A DNA stretch of 18,478 nt from an uncultured Clostridium sp. (GCA_946497585.1 CAMMLF010000015.1:1-18478), one strand, 5' to 3'. Positions 5,611-14,634 are shown, numbered from the stretch's first letter. Numbers and translations are program-made. The notes: a model not told the origin generated them from the letters alone.

Positions 5611-7419
5611 ATGAGAGAAATAAACGATATAATACAAAAAATCATACATAGTAAATATATAGGTTATATAATAATTTTTGTTTTATCTTGTATTATTATA
5701 GCGCCAATTTTTTCTATGAATCTAACTCAAAACAATGAAGCAAAAATACATATGGCAAGAATACTTTCAATTGACTCTGTAATAAAAGATGGTATATTTC
5801 CACCAATAATAGACTATAGCTATATGAATGGATTTGGATATGCTTTAAACTTGTTTTATGGACCACTTACAACATATATTCCCATAATATTATTGAATAT
5901 ATTGGGTACATCTGCATTAGCACTTAAAGTATTTACTTTTTTTACAGTATTCATTTCTGGTATTACAATGTACAATTTTATATATACTGTCACCAAAAGG
6001 AAGGCAATTGCTACAATTGGAGCAATTATATATATTTCTACTCCATATAAATTATCTAACATTTATTCTAGAAATGCAGTTGGAGAGTATACAGCATTTA
6101 TATTTATACCAGTTGTATTTGAAGGATTATATAATATTATCAATAACAAGAAAAAGAACTATTTACTTTGCATAGGAATAATAGGACTTATATTATCTCA
6201 TACAATATCTACAGTTTATACAGCTGTATTTGCAATTATATATTTACTTTTAAACATTGAAAAACTAAAAAAAATAAGAATTTGGAAAAGTTTTATCATA
6301 AATGCAGTTGTTGCCCTTGTAGTTTGCATATTTTACATAATACCTTTAGCAGAATATAAATTAATAGGAAATTATTCAATCTATGATACCTCTGTTATGC
6401 ATACAGGAACTGATGAAGTTTTTACAACAGGGTTAGGCTTTAGTGATTTATTTGCAAGTGAATTTGGAGACCAAGAGATAAGATTTTCTTTAGGAATTAT
6501 GACTTGTATTTTAACTTTACTTGGGGCGTTTTGCTACAAAAAAATTAAAAAAGAATATAAAGGTATATATTTATCTTTTTTACTACTAAGTATAATTGCA
6601 CTTATAATGTCTACAAAACTATTTCCATGGTTTATTTTGCCTGACTTTTTTGGAGTTATACAATTTGCATGGAGAAATTTAGGATTTTTAGCATTCTTTA
6701 TCTCTTTAGTTTGTGGTATAAATGCAGTCACTTTTGCAGAGAATTTTAAGAAAGAATGGGTTAAAGATACTATTTTATTTGCAATTATCGTAAGTACGTG
6801 TGTGTTTAGTGCTTTAGGAACAATAAAATATGCAAACAAAGGCGATTTGAAAAATGAAAAGGCTTTTGATGAATATACATCTCAAAATGAAAGGATATAT
6901 CCTTATTCAATTAATAGAGAATATTTATCTATTAATGCATTAAATAATTTAGATTATATGATTGAAAGGAAAGACTGTTCTTATGTAATTTCTGGACAAG
7001 CAGAAATAGTAAATGAAGATAAAAATAAATTGCAAGATAAAATAGAATTAAAAAATGTTTCAGATGGGACTGTAATAGAACTGCCATATGTATATTATTT
7101 AGGCTATAAAATTAGTGTGACATATGATAGTCAAAATTCACAAAATATAATAGAAGATAGTAGTGGAGAGCAAAAAAACGATGCAGGACATAATTTAGAT
7201 GATAACAGTATAACTAAAAAAATAGATACATTTGAAACAGAAAATGGATTTTTAGCTATAGAATTGGACGAATGTTCATCTGCGACAATTATAGTAGAAT
7301 ATAAAGGAACTCAGGCTGAAAAAATTGGATATATAATTTCTTTAGTAGGAATTGTTATATTAATTATTATGATTTACAAGGAGAGGAGAAATAGTTTGCT
7401 ATATGAAAATGAGCAATAA
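5611..7419 (+). CDS. Polytopic membrane protein, PTPS-related/YfhO-like (first paralog)
   Basis: 602 residues with an N-terminal helix at about 15-36, roughly ten further hydrophobic segments to about 410, then a large extracytoplasmic part and a final helix near 575-595. This is the layout of GT-C-like membrane proteins annotated as PTPS-related or YfhO-like, thought to act in surface polymer glycosylation. It shares the NGFGYxxNLFYxPxTxYxP motif (about 71-92) and a late LPYxYYxGY motif with the next protein. In the first extracytoplasmic loop it has NNEAKIH where the paralog has DDGIQH, so the loop's acidic residues differ. An Asn/Asp-rich insert of about 30 residues lies near 510-540. AAGGGG precedes the ATG by 10 bases. 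The substrate is unknown. Confidence 0.8.
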   Translation: MREINDIIQKIIHSKYIGYIIIFVLSCIIIAPIFSMNLTQNNEAKIHMARILSIDSVIKDGIFPPIIDYSYMNGFGYALNLFYGPLTTYIPIILLNILGTSALALKVFTFFTVFISGITMYNFIYTVTKRKAIATIGAIIYISTPYKLSNIYSRNAVGEYTAFIFIPVVFEGLYNIINNKKKNYLLCIGIIGLILSHTISTVYTAVFAIIYLLLNIEKLKKIRIWKSFIINAVVALVVCIFYIIPLAEYKLIGNYSIYDTSVMHTGTDEVFTTGLGFSDLFASEFGDQEIRFSLGIMTCILTLLGAFCYKKIKKEYKGIYLSFLLLSIIALIMSTKLFPWFILPDFFGVIQFAWRNLGFLAFFISLVCGINAVTFAENFKKEWVKDTILFAIIVSTCVFSALGTIKYANKGDLKNEKAFDEYTSQNERIYPYSINREYLSINALNNLDYMIERKDCSYVISGQAEIVNEDKNKLQDKIELKNVSDGTVIELPYVYYLGYKISVTYDSQNSQNIIEDSSGEQKNDAGHNLDDNSITKKIDTFETENGFLAIELDECSSATIIVEYKGTQAEKIGYIISLVGIVILIIMIYKERRNSLLYENEQ

Positions 7420-9346
7420 TTATGGAGAATATATAAACAAGAAAACAGAAAATAAGACCCAAAAAACTATAAAAAAAATATTTATGAACAATAAGACTTT
7501 TATAGCTAGCTTATTCATTATTATAGTAAGTTTCCTCTCATCAATTCCAATGTTTAATCCAGACTTTAATATGCAATTTGATGATGGAATTCAGCACATA
7601 TGTAGGCTTATTGGTACAGAGCAATCAATAAAAGAAGGACAGCTTATTCCTGTTATAATGTCAAATCTTTGTAATGGTTTTGGATATTCGTGGAATTTGT
7701 TTTATAGTCCAGTCACAAGCTATTTACCACTAATATTTAGAATATTTACTACATCTTATGAAATGTGCCTAAAATTATTTATGTTTGTAGTAAGTATTGC
7801 TTCTGGATTTGCAATGTACTTTTTTGTAAAAAAATTCTTAAAGGGACATGAAAAGAATATCAAACATCAAGAGAGCAATAAAGATAAAACGAAAGGACCT
7901 GATAAAAAAGGGGAGCTTAATCAAAAACTAGATGACAATAAAATAGAATTAATTGCGGTTTTGGCAGGTGTGTTTTATATATTATTGCCATACAGATTAA
8001 ATGATATGTATTTACGATTAGCGGTGTCAGAACTTACATCATTCATATTTTTACCAATAGTATTTAATGGTTTGTATAGTATAGTAAACCTAAAAGAAAA
8101 AAGCTATCTGCTAGTATTAGGTGGAGTAGGAATGCTACTTACACATAGCTTGCTTACTGTATATTTAGTTATTTTTTGCGTGATATATTTATTAATAAAT
8201 ATCAAAAAAATAGACAAAAAAACTTTTTTAACTTTGCTAACAAATGCAGGAATTATATTGTTATTATCAGCCTTTTACTGGCTTCCATTATTACAAACTA
8301 AGCTTTCTACTGATTACGAAGTCTTTAATGATGAGCATATGATTAGATGGGATGCGATGATTGCTTTAAAAGCAAAACCAGCAGAAATTGCTTTTTACGT
8401 ACCCGGAAGAATGTTTTATGGAATTGGAATATTAGTTATAATTGGTACAGCTTTAAGCTTTACAATATTAAAACAAAAAGATATAGATAGGAAAAATTTT
8501 GTGTTTTTCTTAATTTGTGGACTAGTATCTTCAATAATGGCATTAAACTTTTTTCCATTTGAAAAATTACCAAGTCTATTTACTATGATGCAATTTTCGT
8601 TTAGAATGCTTGAATTTGGAGGATTCTTTTTGGTGATTTGTGCATCTATTGCAATTGGTTTATCAATTAAGAAGTTTAATATTTATACCGTATTAGGATT
8701 TACTTGTATAGCTTTAGTACTGCTATTCCCAAATTTGTGCGAATTACATTATGGAAGATATTATACAGAAGAAGAATTGATTAAAGGAATTCCTATTACA
8801 AGTGATACAGGCAGAGTTCATGCGGGGTGTGCAAGTTTTGAATACTTGCCAAATAATGCTTTGGAAAATAGAGAGTATATAGAAAACAGAGAAAATGTAC
8901 CAATAATTTTAGAGGATGAAAATGGAGATAGTAGAAATGATACTGGACTTGCAACAATAGAGAATTTTAATAAAGATGGTACAAGTTGTAGCTTTAATGT
9001 TGTAACCAAAGAAGGGAATGATGAGCTAGATTTAAGTAGCCAAAATGAAAGTCCTCAAATAAACGACAGTAATGAAATCGAAGATTCGCTCAAAATAGAA
9101 TTACCATATATTTATTATATTGGATATAATGTAGAGTATACAGACGATTCAGGAAACAATTATAGTGTTGAAACTTACGAGTCAGAGAATGGATTTTTAT
9201 GTATAGATGTTCCAAATGAAAATATAACTGTAAATGTAAAATATACAGGAACAGTGCTTATGAAAATAGCTTATATCATATCTGCTGTTACCGTTTTAGT
9301 TTTAATTATTATATATTTTATAAAACGAGTAAAGGAGAGAAAATAA
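7403..9346 (+). CDS. Polytopic membrane protein, PTPS-related/YfhO-like (second paralog)
   Basis: 647 residues, a tandem paralog of the preceding protein, whose gene it overlaps by 17 bases. The overlap suggests translational coupling, since the GAGGAG at 7383-7388 is rather far (14 bases) from the ATG; a second ATG at 7409 is possible. First loop: FDDGIQHICRL, the acidic pattern expected of a GT-C catalytic loop. Motif NGFGYSWNLFYSPVTSYLP follows. Compared with the first copy it carries a Lys/Asn/Asp-rich insert of about 35 residues near 152-186, between transmembrane segments. The extracytoplasmic C-terminal domain contains IELPYIYYIGY and ENGFLCID, and a last helix near 620-640 ends in a basic tail. 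It probably works with its paralog, perhaps on a lipid-linked sugar; this is inferred from fold and pairing only. Confidence 0.8.
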   Translation: MKMSNNYGEYINKKTENKTQKTIKKIFMNNKTFIASLFIIIVSFLSSIPMFNPDFNMQFDDGIQHICRLIGTEQSIKEGQLIPVIMSNLCNGFGYSWNLFYSPVTSYLPLIFRIFTTSYEMCLKLFMFVVSIASGFAMYFFVKKFLKGHEKNIKHQESNKDKTKGPDKKGELNQKLDDNKIELIAVLAGVFYILLPYRLNDMYLRLAVSELTSFIFLPIVFNGLYSIVNLKEKSYLLVLGGVGMLLTHSLLTVYLVIFCVIYLLINIKKIDKKTFLTLLTNAGIILLLSAFYWLPLLQTKLSTDYEVFNDEHMIRWDAMIALKAKPAEIAFYVPGRMFYGIGILVIIGTALSFTILKQKDIDRKNFVFFLICGLVSSIMALNFFPFEKLPSLFTMMQFSFRMLEFGGFFLVICASIAIGLSIKKFNIYTVLGFTCIALVLLFPNLCELHYGRYYTEEELIKGIPITSDTGRVHAGCASFEYLPNNALENREYIENRENVPIILEDENGDSRNDTGLATIENFNKDGTSCSFNVVTKEGNDELDLSSQNESPQINDSNEIEDSLKIELPYIYYIGYNVEYTDDSGNNYSVETYESENGFLCIDVPNENITVNVKYTGTVLMKIAYIISAVTVLVLIIIYFIKRVKERK

Positions 9347-9351
9347 GAAAT

Positions 9352-9777
9352 ATGAAAAAAACATATATTATTACAGGTGCAAATGGATTTTTAGGAAATA
9401 ACATTATCAGAATACTTGAAAAACAAATTAATGAAGGCGATGAGATTAGAGCATTAGTTTTGCCAGAGGACAAGCTAAAATCACTTGATGGTCTTAATTG
9501 CAAAATATATAAGGGTGATGTTACAAATATAGACTCTTTGAAAGATATATTTAGCAATATAGAGGCAGATAAAGTTTATGTAATACACTGCGCTGCCATT
9601 GTTTATATAAAATCAAAATATAATCAAAAAGTGTATGATGTAAATGTGGGTGGAACAAAGAATATTATTAAAAAAGTAGAAGAACTAAATAAAAGTGCAA
9701 ATACTAATTTACTAAATAATGAAGTCAGAGGTGGGAACGAAAATAATTCAGTAAATCAAAGTGAAAGCTATGCATAA
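9352..9777 (+). CDS. N-terminal fragment of the epimerase/reductase
   Basis: 141 residues ending at the premature TAA. It holds the Rossmann nucleotide-binding half but neither the catalytic Ser nor the YxxxK pair, so it cannot be an active enzyme alone. GGAG at 9334-9337 is the nearest ribosome site, 14 bases before the ATG. Confidence 0.6.
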   Translation: MKKTYIITGANGFLGNNIIRILEKQINEGDEIRALVLPEDKLKSLDGLNCKIYKGDVTNIDSLKDIFSNIEADKVYVIHCAAIVYIKSKYNQKVYDVNVGGTKNIIKKVEELNKSANTNLLNNEVRGGNENNSVNQSESYA

Positions 9778-9831
9778 CTTGTATATATTAATAGCGTACA
9801 TGCTTTACCTGAAAGACCTAAGAATGAAGTT

Positions 9832-10458
9832 ATGACAGAAATAACTGACTTTAATCCGGACAAAGTAAATGGCGAATATGCGAAAACGAAAGCTGAAATC
9901 GCAAAATATGTTTTAGAAAAAGCTAATAATGAAGGTTTAGATGTATGTATAATTCAACCATCTGGAATAATTGGACCATATGACTTTGGAAATAGCCATT
10001 TAACACAAATGATTTTAGACTTTGCAAATGGAAGATTAACAGCCTGTGTTAAAGGTGGATATGACTTTGTTGATGTTAGAGATGTTGCAAATGGAGTAAT
10101 AAATGCTTGTGAAAAAGCCAGAAAAGGAGAATGCTACATATTATCTAATGATTATATAGAAGTTAGAGATTTATTAGATATTATAAGTGAGGTACAAGGA
10201 AGAAAGAAAATACAAACTGTTCTTCCAATGTGGTTTGCAAAACTTACAGCATCTCTTTCAGAAACATATTATAAAATAATGAAAGAGCCACCACTTTACA
10301 CAAAATATTCTTTATATGTACTTACATCAAATGGACATTTTTCAAATGAGAAGGCTAAAAAGGAATTAGGATATACTACAAGGGATATTAAAGATACTAT
10401 AAAAGATACAGTAGAATGGCTTGAAGAGAGTGGGAGGATAAAAAATAAACAATTATAA
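9832..10458 (+). CDS. C-terminal fragment of the epimerase/reductase
   Basis: 208 residues in the same frame as the upstream fragment, from the first ATG after the premature stop. It keeps the EYAKTK catalytic pair and the substrate-binding half but lacks the NAD-binding fold and the INSVHA serine, which lies before this ATG. No convincing ribosome site precedes it, so independent translation is doubtful. Confidence 0.5.
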   Translation: MTEITDFNPDKVNGEYAKTKAEIAKYVLEKANNEGLDVCIIQPSGIIGPYDFGNSHLTQMILDFANGRLTACVKGGYDFVDVRDVANGVINACEKARKGECYILSNDYIEVRDLLDIISEVQGRKKIQTVLPMWFAKLTASLSETYYKIMKEPPLYTKYSLYVLTSNGHFSNEKAKKELGYTTRDIKDTIKDTVEWLEESGRIKNKQL

Positions 10459-10464
10459 AAAGTT

Positions 10465-10530
10465 AAATTGCAAGTTTATATCAAAAATGCGTAAAAAAAA
10501 TACGCAAATCGAATAAAAACTTGCAATTTT
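10465..10530 (+). terminator. Nested hairpin after the epimerase
   Basis: Outer arms 10465-10477 and 10517-10529 are exactly complementary over 13 bp. Inside them TGCGTA (10488-10493) and TACGCA (10501-10506) form a second stem around seven A residues. It ends in a short T run. It probably ends the 5611-10458 operon, and the outer arm also carries the next promoter's -35. Confidence 0.55.
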
Positions 10531-10549
10531 GAATATAATATTATATAAT
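10521..10549 (+). promoter_or_regulatory. Promoter of the AAA/RloB pair
   Basis: TTGCAA at 10521-10526 and TATAAT at 10544-10549 with 17-bp spacing. The -35 lies within the right arm of the preceding hairpin. The -10 is 47 bases before the AAA ATPase start. Confidence 0.55.
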
Positions 10550-10596
10550 TTGGATATAGAAGTATTAAAGAGGTACTTGAGAAAGGAAGATTAAAA

Positions 10597-11814
10597 ATGT
10601 TATATCAGTTTTCTTTTAAAAATTTTAAATCTTACAAAAACGAAACAGTTTTTGATATGAGAGCGGAAAACATAGATGAATTTAAAGAGTCTCTAATAAT
10701 AGATAAAAATGATACAAAGTTATTACCTGTGTCTGTAATATATGGTCCAAATGCCGGTGGAAAATCTGGCTTAATAGAAGCATTAGTATGTTTTATATCA
10801 ATTGTTTTGCAACCAAGAAAAAGTTTGGAAATTGATAACATTGATGGAAATAAGAGGATTTTTGCTTATTATAATAATGTAATACCATATAAATTTGATG
10901 ATAATTCAATAAATGAGCCAACAGAATTTCAAATATTTTTTAGTACGAAGTCACGTGAGTATAAATACAATTTGAAAGTAAAAGACAAAACAATATTAGA
11001 GGAGTCACTAGAAAAAAAAGAATTTAATGCAAAAAAATCTGCAAAAATATTCTCTAGAAAAAAAGATAAAATATCATTAGGGGAAATATTAAAAAAAGCT
11101 AGTGTAAGTATTAATGTAAATGAAAATATTCCTTATTTAACTTTTTTATCTATAACAAATAAAATTGAAATTATTGACGATGTTATAGGATGGTTCAAAA
11201 ACATAACAGCAATAAACTATGCAAAAGAAGCATTTGAAGGAATAATTGCATTATATGATGATGATTTCAAAGACTTCTTTATAAAGATACTTAATAGTAT
11301 GGACATAGATATATGTGATTATAGAACAGAAGAAAAAGAAAATGGAATGATTAATATTTTTACTAAACATAAAAATAATGATAAAATTTATGAATTAAAC
11401 TTTGAAGAAGAGTCAGAAGGAACAAAAAAAGTTTTTAGTATAATTCCACATATATTAGTTTCTTTAGCGTATGGAGGACTTTTAATTTTAGATGAATTAG
11501 ATGCAAAACTTCATACAAAACTTTTAAAATATATCATAATGATATTTAAAAATAGAAAATTAAACAGTAATAATGCACAGCTTATATTTACATCTCAGGA
11601 TATTATGACAATGAGTAATGAAATTTTTAGAAGAGATGAAATATGGTATGCTTGTAAGAATGAGAACAATGAGAGTGAAATATATTCATTATATGATGTA
11701 AGAGATGAAAAAGGGGAACATATTAGAGCAAATGCAGCATATGGTAGACAATATTTGAATGGTAAATATGGTGCAGACCCATACTTGGATAAAATGTTGG
11801 ATTGGAAGGTGTAA
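10597..11814 (+). CDS. AAA-family ATPase of an AbiL/RloA-like defence pair
   Basis: An ABC/SMC-like ATPase of the AAA_15/AAA_21 type. Walker A is GPNAGGKS at 50-57, the signature-like motif SEGT at 273-276, Walker B LLILDELD with D299/E300, and a switch-like FTSQD follows. The N-terminus (MLYQFSFKNFKSYKNETVF) is the typical first strand of this class. AAAGGAAG precedes the ATG by about 7 bases. The next gene, an RloB-like protein, starts two bases after this stop, so they are co-translated. This pairing matches RloA/RloB and Lactococcus AbiLi/AbiLii, described as restriction-linked or abortive-infection phage defence. The defence role is inferred from the pair. No restriction genes are adjacent. 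Confidence 0.85.
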   Translation: MLYQFSFKNFKSYKNETVFDMRAENIDEFKESLIIDKNDTKLLPVSVIYGPNAGGKSGLIEALVCFISIVLQPRKSLEIDNIDGNKRIFAYYNNVIPYKFDDNSINEPTEFQIFFSTKSREYKYNLKVKDKTILEESLEKKEFNAKKSAKIFSRKKDKISLGEILKKASVSINVNENIPYLTFLSITNKIEIIDDVIGWFKNITAINYAKEAFEGIIALYDDDFKDFFIKILNSMDIDICDYRTEEKENGMINIFTKHKNNDKIYELNFEEESEGTKKVFSIIPHILVSLAYGGLLILDELDAKLHTKLLKYIIMIFKNRKLNSNNAQLIFTSQDIMTMSNEIFRRDEIWYACKNENNESEIYSLYDVRDEKGEHIRANAAYGRQYLNGKYGADPYLDKMLDWKV

Positions 11815-11815
11815 G

Positions 11816-12493
11816 ATGTCAAAGAAACCCATAAAGAAAAGTGATGGAAATAAAGAATGGCTAGCAAGTAGAGGAAGAAAAGTTGTACATACTAAACTTG
11901 AATATCACATGATAATTTGCGAAGGAACTGAGACAGAGCCAAATTATTTTGAGGGTATGAAAAAAAGAATTTCAGAAGATAATAGAAGAAAGGTAGACAT
12001 TCGAGTTGTAGGCAAGGGGAGAGGAACTATAAGTTTGCTTAATGAAGCAATTAGAGAAGTAAGAAATTCAACCAACTATATTAGTACTGTTTGGCTTGTA
12101 TATGATAAAGACGATTTTACAGATAAAGACTTTAACGAAGTTGTAAAAGAATGTGAGAAACAGAATGCTTTAGGGGAAACTATTTACATTCCAATATGGT
12201 CTAATGAATGTTTTGAAAATTGGATACTTCTTCATTTTGACTATTTTGATACTGCAATCACTAGAGACGATTGTATAAAAAAATTAAATAGAATATTTAA
12301 AGACAATAAATGGGGGAGATATAGTAAATCAGATGAAAATATATATGAAAAGCTAGAGCCTTTTCAAGAAACAGCAATTGAAAATGCCAAGAAACAAGAA
12401 AGGTTATATAGTAATCAATTGCTTTCGGAAATGAATCCGTGCACACTAGTGTATAGATTAGTCGAATTTTTGAAAAAATACATAAAGTCTTAA
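11816..12493 (+). CDS. RloB/AbiLii-like Toprim protein
   Basis: 225 residues matching the RloB family (PF13707), the partner of AAA ATPases in AbiL-type defence. The Toprim-like acidic set is visible: E36 in IICEGTETEPNYF (also E41), and D97 with D99 in VWLVYDKDDF. The family hallmark SNECFENWILLHF follows; most members have SNPxFExWxLLH, so Glu-Cys replaces Pro-x here. It is presumed to be the nuclease-like effector, with the upstream ATPase as sensor or regulator. An open frame extends upstream to 11759, but the ATG at 11816 is chosen because GGAAGGTG lies just before it and it starts two bases after the ATPase stop. Confidence 0.85.
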   Translation: MSKKPIKKSDGNKEWLASRGRKVVHTKLEYHMIICEGTETEPNYFEGMKKRISEDNRRKVDIRVVGKGRGTISLLNEAIREVRNSTNYISTVWLVYDKDDFTDKDFNEVVKECEKQNALGETIYIPIWSNECFENWILLHFDYFDTAITRDDCIKKLNRIFKDNKWGRYSKSDENIYEKLEPFQETAIENAKKQERLYSNQLLSEMNPCTLVYRLVEFLKKYIKS

Positions 12494-12505
12494 TATAAAA
12501 ATTCC

Positions 12506-12534
12506 TTGCTATTTTTTGCAATATATAGTAAAAT
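12506..12534 (+). promoter_or_regulatory. Promoter upstream of der
   Basis: TTGCTA at 12506-12511 and TAAAAT at 12529-12534, 17-bp spacer. It leaves a leader of about 100 bases before der and separates the housekeeping block from the defence pair. Confidence 0.5.
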
Positions 12535-12642
12535 AATACAAGAAATTAGTTATAAAAAATAGAATAATAGTAGTTTACCAAAAATAAATAAAATATAAAT
12601 TTAAATATTAATAAAAAAGTTAATTTTAGAAAGGTTAAAACA

Positions 12643-13965
12643 ATGTCAAAAGGAACAGTAGCAATAATAGGAAAGCCTAATGTTGGAAAATCTACTTTTT
12701 TCAATTATTTAGTAGGACAAAGACTATCAATAGTTGAAGATACTCCGGGTGTTACAAGAGATAGAGTGTATGGAGAAACAAACTGGAGAGGCAAAGACTT
12801 TACAATAATTGATACAGGCGGAATTGAAGAAAAGGCAAATGATGTAATAAGTATCCAAATGAAACTTCAAGCAGAGCTTGCAATTGATGTAGCTGATGTA
12901 ATTGTTTTTATAACAGATGTTACAACGGGAATAACTCCAGATGATAGAGACATTGCATTAATGCTTAAAAAATCAAAAAAACCAATAATACTTGTATGCA
13001 ATAAAGTAGATGATTTCAAAAAGTTAGAAAATGACACCTATGAATTTTATAATTTGGGACTTGGCACACCTTATCCTATATCATCTGCACACGCAAAAGG
13101 TATTGGTGATGTGTTAGATGCAATATATGAATATCTACCTGAAAAAGACGAAAATGATGAAGATAAAGAATACATAAAAGTAGCAATAATAGGAAAACCT
13201 AATGTTGGAAAATCCTCTTTGGTAAATAAAATCTTAGGTGAAAATAGAAGTATAGTAAGTAATATTGCAGGAACAACTAGAGATGCCATAGATTCTAAGT
13301 TTGAAAATGAACATGGAAAATATATTTTTATAGATACAGCAGGATTAAGAAGACACAGCAAAGTAGAAGAAAATATTGAAAAGTATAGTGTTCTAAGAAC
13401 TGAACTTGCAATAGAAAGAGCAGATGTATGCTTGCTTATGATAGATGCCAATGAAGGAGTAACAGAGCAAGATACTAAAATTGCAGGTCTAGCGCATGAG
13501 GCTGGAAAAGCTGTAATAATTGCTATAAATAAATGGGATGAATATGACAAAGAAAATGGTACTTTGGAAAATTATACAAAAGATGTATATAACAAACTAG
13601 CATATTTGTCATATGCTCCAATATTGTTTATTTCAGCAAAAACAGGACAAAGAGTAGAAAAATTATTTGAACTAATAAATGAAGTTTCAAATAATAATGC
13701 AATGCGTATTGCAACATCAGTTTTAAATGAGCTTTTGGCGGAAGCGGTTGCGATAGTTCAACCACCAACAGATAAAGGAAAAAGGTTAAAAGTACTTTAC
13801 ATGACACAAGTAAGTACAAAACCACCAACATTTGCAATATTTGTAAATGATAAAAAACTATTTCATTTTTCTTATGAAAGATATATTGTTAATAAATTAA
13901 GGCAAGAATTTAATTTCAAAGGAACGCCAATTAGAATTTTAATTAGAGAAAGGGAGGATAGATAA
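12643..13965 (+). CDS. der: Ribosome-associated GTPase Der (EngA)
   Basis: Essential double-GTPase needed for assembly of the 50S ribosomal subunit. First G domain: GKPNVGKST at 10-18, DTPGVTRDR at 33-41, DTGG at 57-60 and an NKVD near 120. Second G domain: GKPNVGKSS near 183-191, GTTRDA, DTAGLRR and NKWDEYD. A KH-like C-terminal domain spans about 350-440 and ends in GTPIRILIRERED. At 440 residues it is full length. AAAGG precedes the ATG by 7 bases. plsY follows after a single base. The order der-plsY-gpsA is common in Clostridia, where spoIVA often follows; here another gene takes that place. Confidence 0.98.
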   Translation: MSKGTVAIIGKPNVGKSTFFNYLVGQRLSIVEDTPGVTRDRVYGETNWRGKDFTIIDTGGIEEKANDVISIQMKLQAELAIDVADVIVFITDVTTGITPDDRDIALMLKKSKKPIILVCNKVDDFKKLENDTYEFYNLGLGTPYPISSAHAKGIGDVLDAIYEYLPEKDENDEDKEYIKVAIIGKPNVGKSSLVNKILGENRSIVSNIAGTTRDAIDSKFENEHGKYIFIDTAGLRRHSKVEENIEKYSVLRTELAIERADVCLLMIDANEGVTEQDTKIAGLAHEAGKAVIIAINKWDEYDKENGTLENYTKDVYNKLAYLSYAPILFISAKTGQRVEKLFELINEVSNNNAMRIATSVLNELLAEAVAIVQPPTDKGKRLKVLYMTQVSTKPPTFAIFVNDKKLFHFSYERYIVNKLRQEFNFKGTPIRILIREREDR

Positions 13966-13966
13966 C

Positions 13967-14614
13967 ATGATTTGGGCACTAATTTTAACAGCAATAATAG
14001 CATATTTATTAGGAAGCATAAGCTTTTCAATTATTTTTACAAAAAAATTCGCAGGATTTGATGTAAGACAAAAAGGCAGTGGAAATGCAGGTAGTACAAA
14101 TGTATTAAGAACAGCAGGAAAAAAGCCAGCAATACTAACACTTATATGTGATGTATTAAAAGGTGTAGTAGCAGTTTTAGTAGCATTCTTAATGGGAAAA
14201 ATAGCAAATGCCGATGTATGGAATGCAGCTCTTTTAATACAAATTGCAGGTGTATGTGTTGTACTTGGACACACATTCCCAATATTCTTTGGATTTAAAG
14301 GTGGCAAAGGTGTTGCAACAGCACTAGGTGTATTATTAATTACAAATTGGCAAATAGGACTAATTTGTTTAGTATTTGCTTTAGTATTAATGGCAATTAC
14401 TAGAATAGTAGCACTTGGCTCAATTGCAGCAGCAATTCTTTTCCCAGTACTTTGTTTCTTCATAACAAATAATTTCTTAGTAGGTGATTCATCTACAAGA
14501 ATATCATACCTAGTTTTCGGAATAATTATGGCACTAATTGTTATATTTAATCATAGGTCAAATATTCAAAGAATGGCTAGTGGAACAGAGAATAAATTAA
14601 TATTTAAAAAATAA
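13967..14614 (+). CDS. plsY: Acyl-phosphate:glycerol-3-phosphate acyltransferase PlsY
   Basis: Integral membrane enzyme that transfers an acyl group from acyl-phosphate to glycerol-3-phosphate, giving lysophosphatidate. Conserved loops are present: GSGNAGSTNVLR at about 37-48 and GHTFPIFFGFKGGKGVATALG from 101. Several hydrophobic helices fit the usual topology, and 215 residues is within the family range. GGGAGG lies 9 bases before the ATG, within the end of der. With gpsA downstream it forms a glycerol-3-phosphate supply and use pair for phospholipid synthesis. The partner PlsX is not in the window. Confidence 0.97.
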   Translation: MIWALILTAIIAYLLGSISFSIIFTKKFAGFDVRQKGSGNAGSTNVLRTAGKKPAILTLICDVLKGVVAVLVAFLMGKIANADVWNAALLIQIAGVCVVLGHTFPIFFGFKGGKGVATALGVLLITNWQIGLICLVFALVLMAITRIVALGSIAAAILFPVLCFFITNNFLVGDSSTRISYLVFGIIMALIVIFNHRSNIQRMASGTENKLIFKK

Positions 14615-14634
14615 AAAACAATAAATAAATACTT

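Larger units (their letters stand above)
9352..10458 (+). pseudogene. NAD-dependent epimerase/reductase broken by in-frame TAA
   Basis: One continuous frame encodes an extended short-chain dehydrogenase (epimerase or dihydroflavonol-reductase-like), interrupted only by TAA at 9775-9777 (codon 142). Before the stop: NAD-binding TGANGFLG (8-15), the DVTNIDSLK stretch and VIHCAAIVY. After it: LVYINSVHA with the active-site serine, the YAKTK catalytic pair, IIQPSGIIGP and a family-typical C-terminus. Homologs usually have a lysine before LVY, so AAA to TAA is a one-base change. Just before the stop lies an Asn/Ser-rich stretch of nearly 30 residues not typical of the family. It is 5 bases after the second membrane protein gene, in the same operon. 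A sequencing error would restore an intact enzyme. Confidence 0.75.

Noticed and set aside
9775..9777. TAA as a recoded sense codon
   Set aside because: All other genes in the window end at TAA, TAG or TGA in the normal way and no stop-suppressing signal is seen.
13071..13550. 159-codon minus-strand frame inside der
   Set aside because: Lies across the second G domain of der, so it is a by-product of that gene's codon use.
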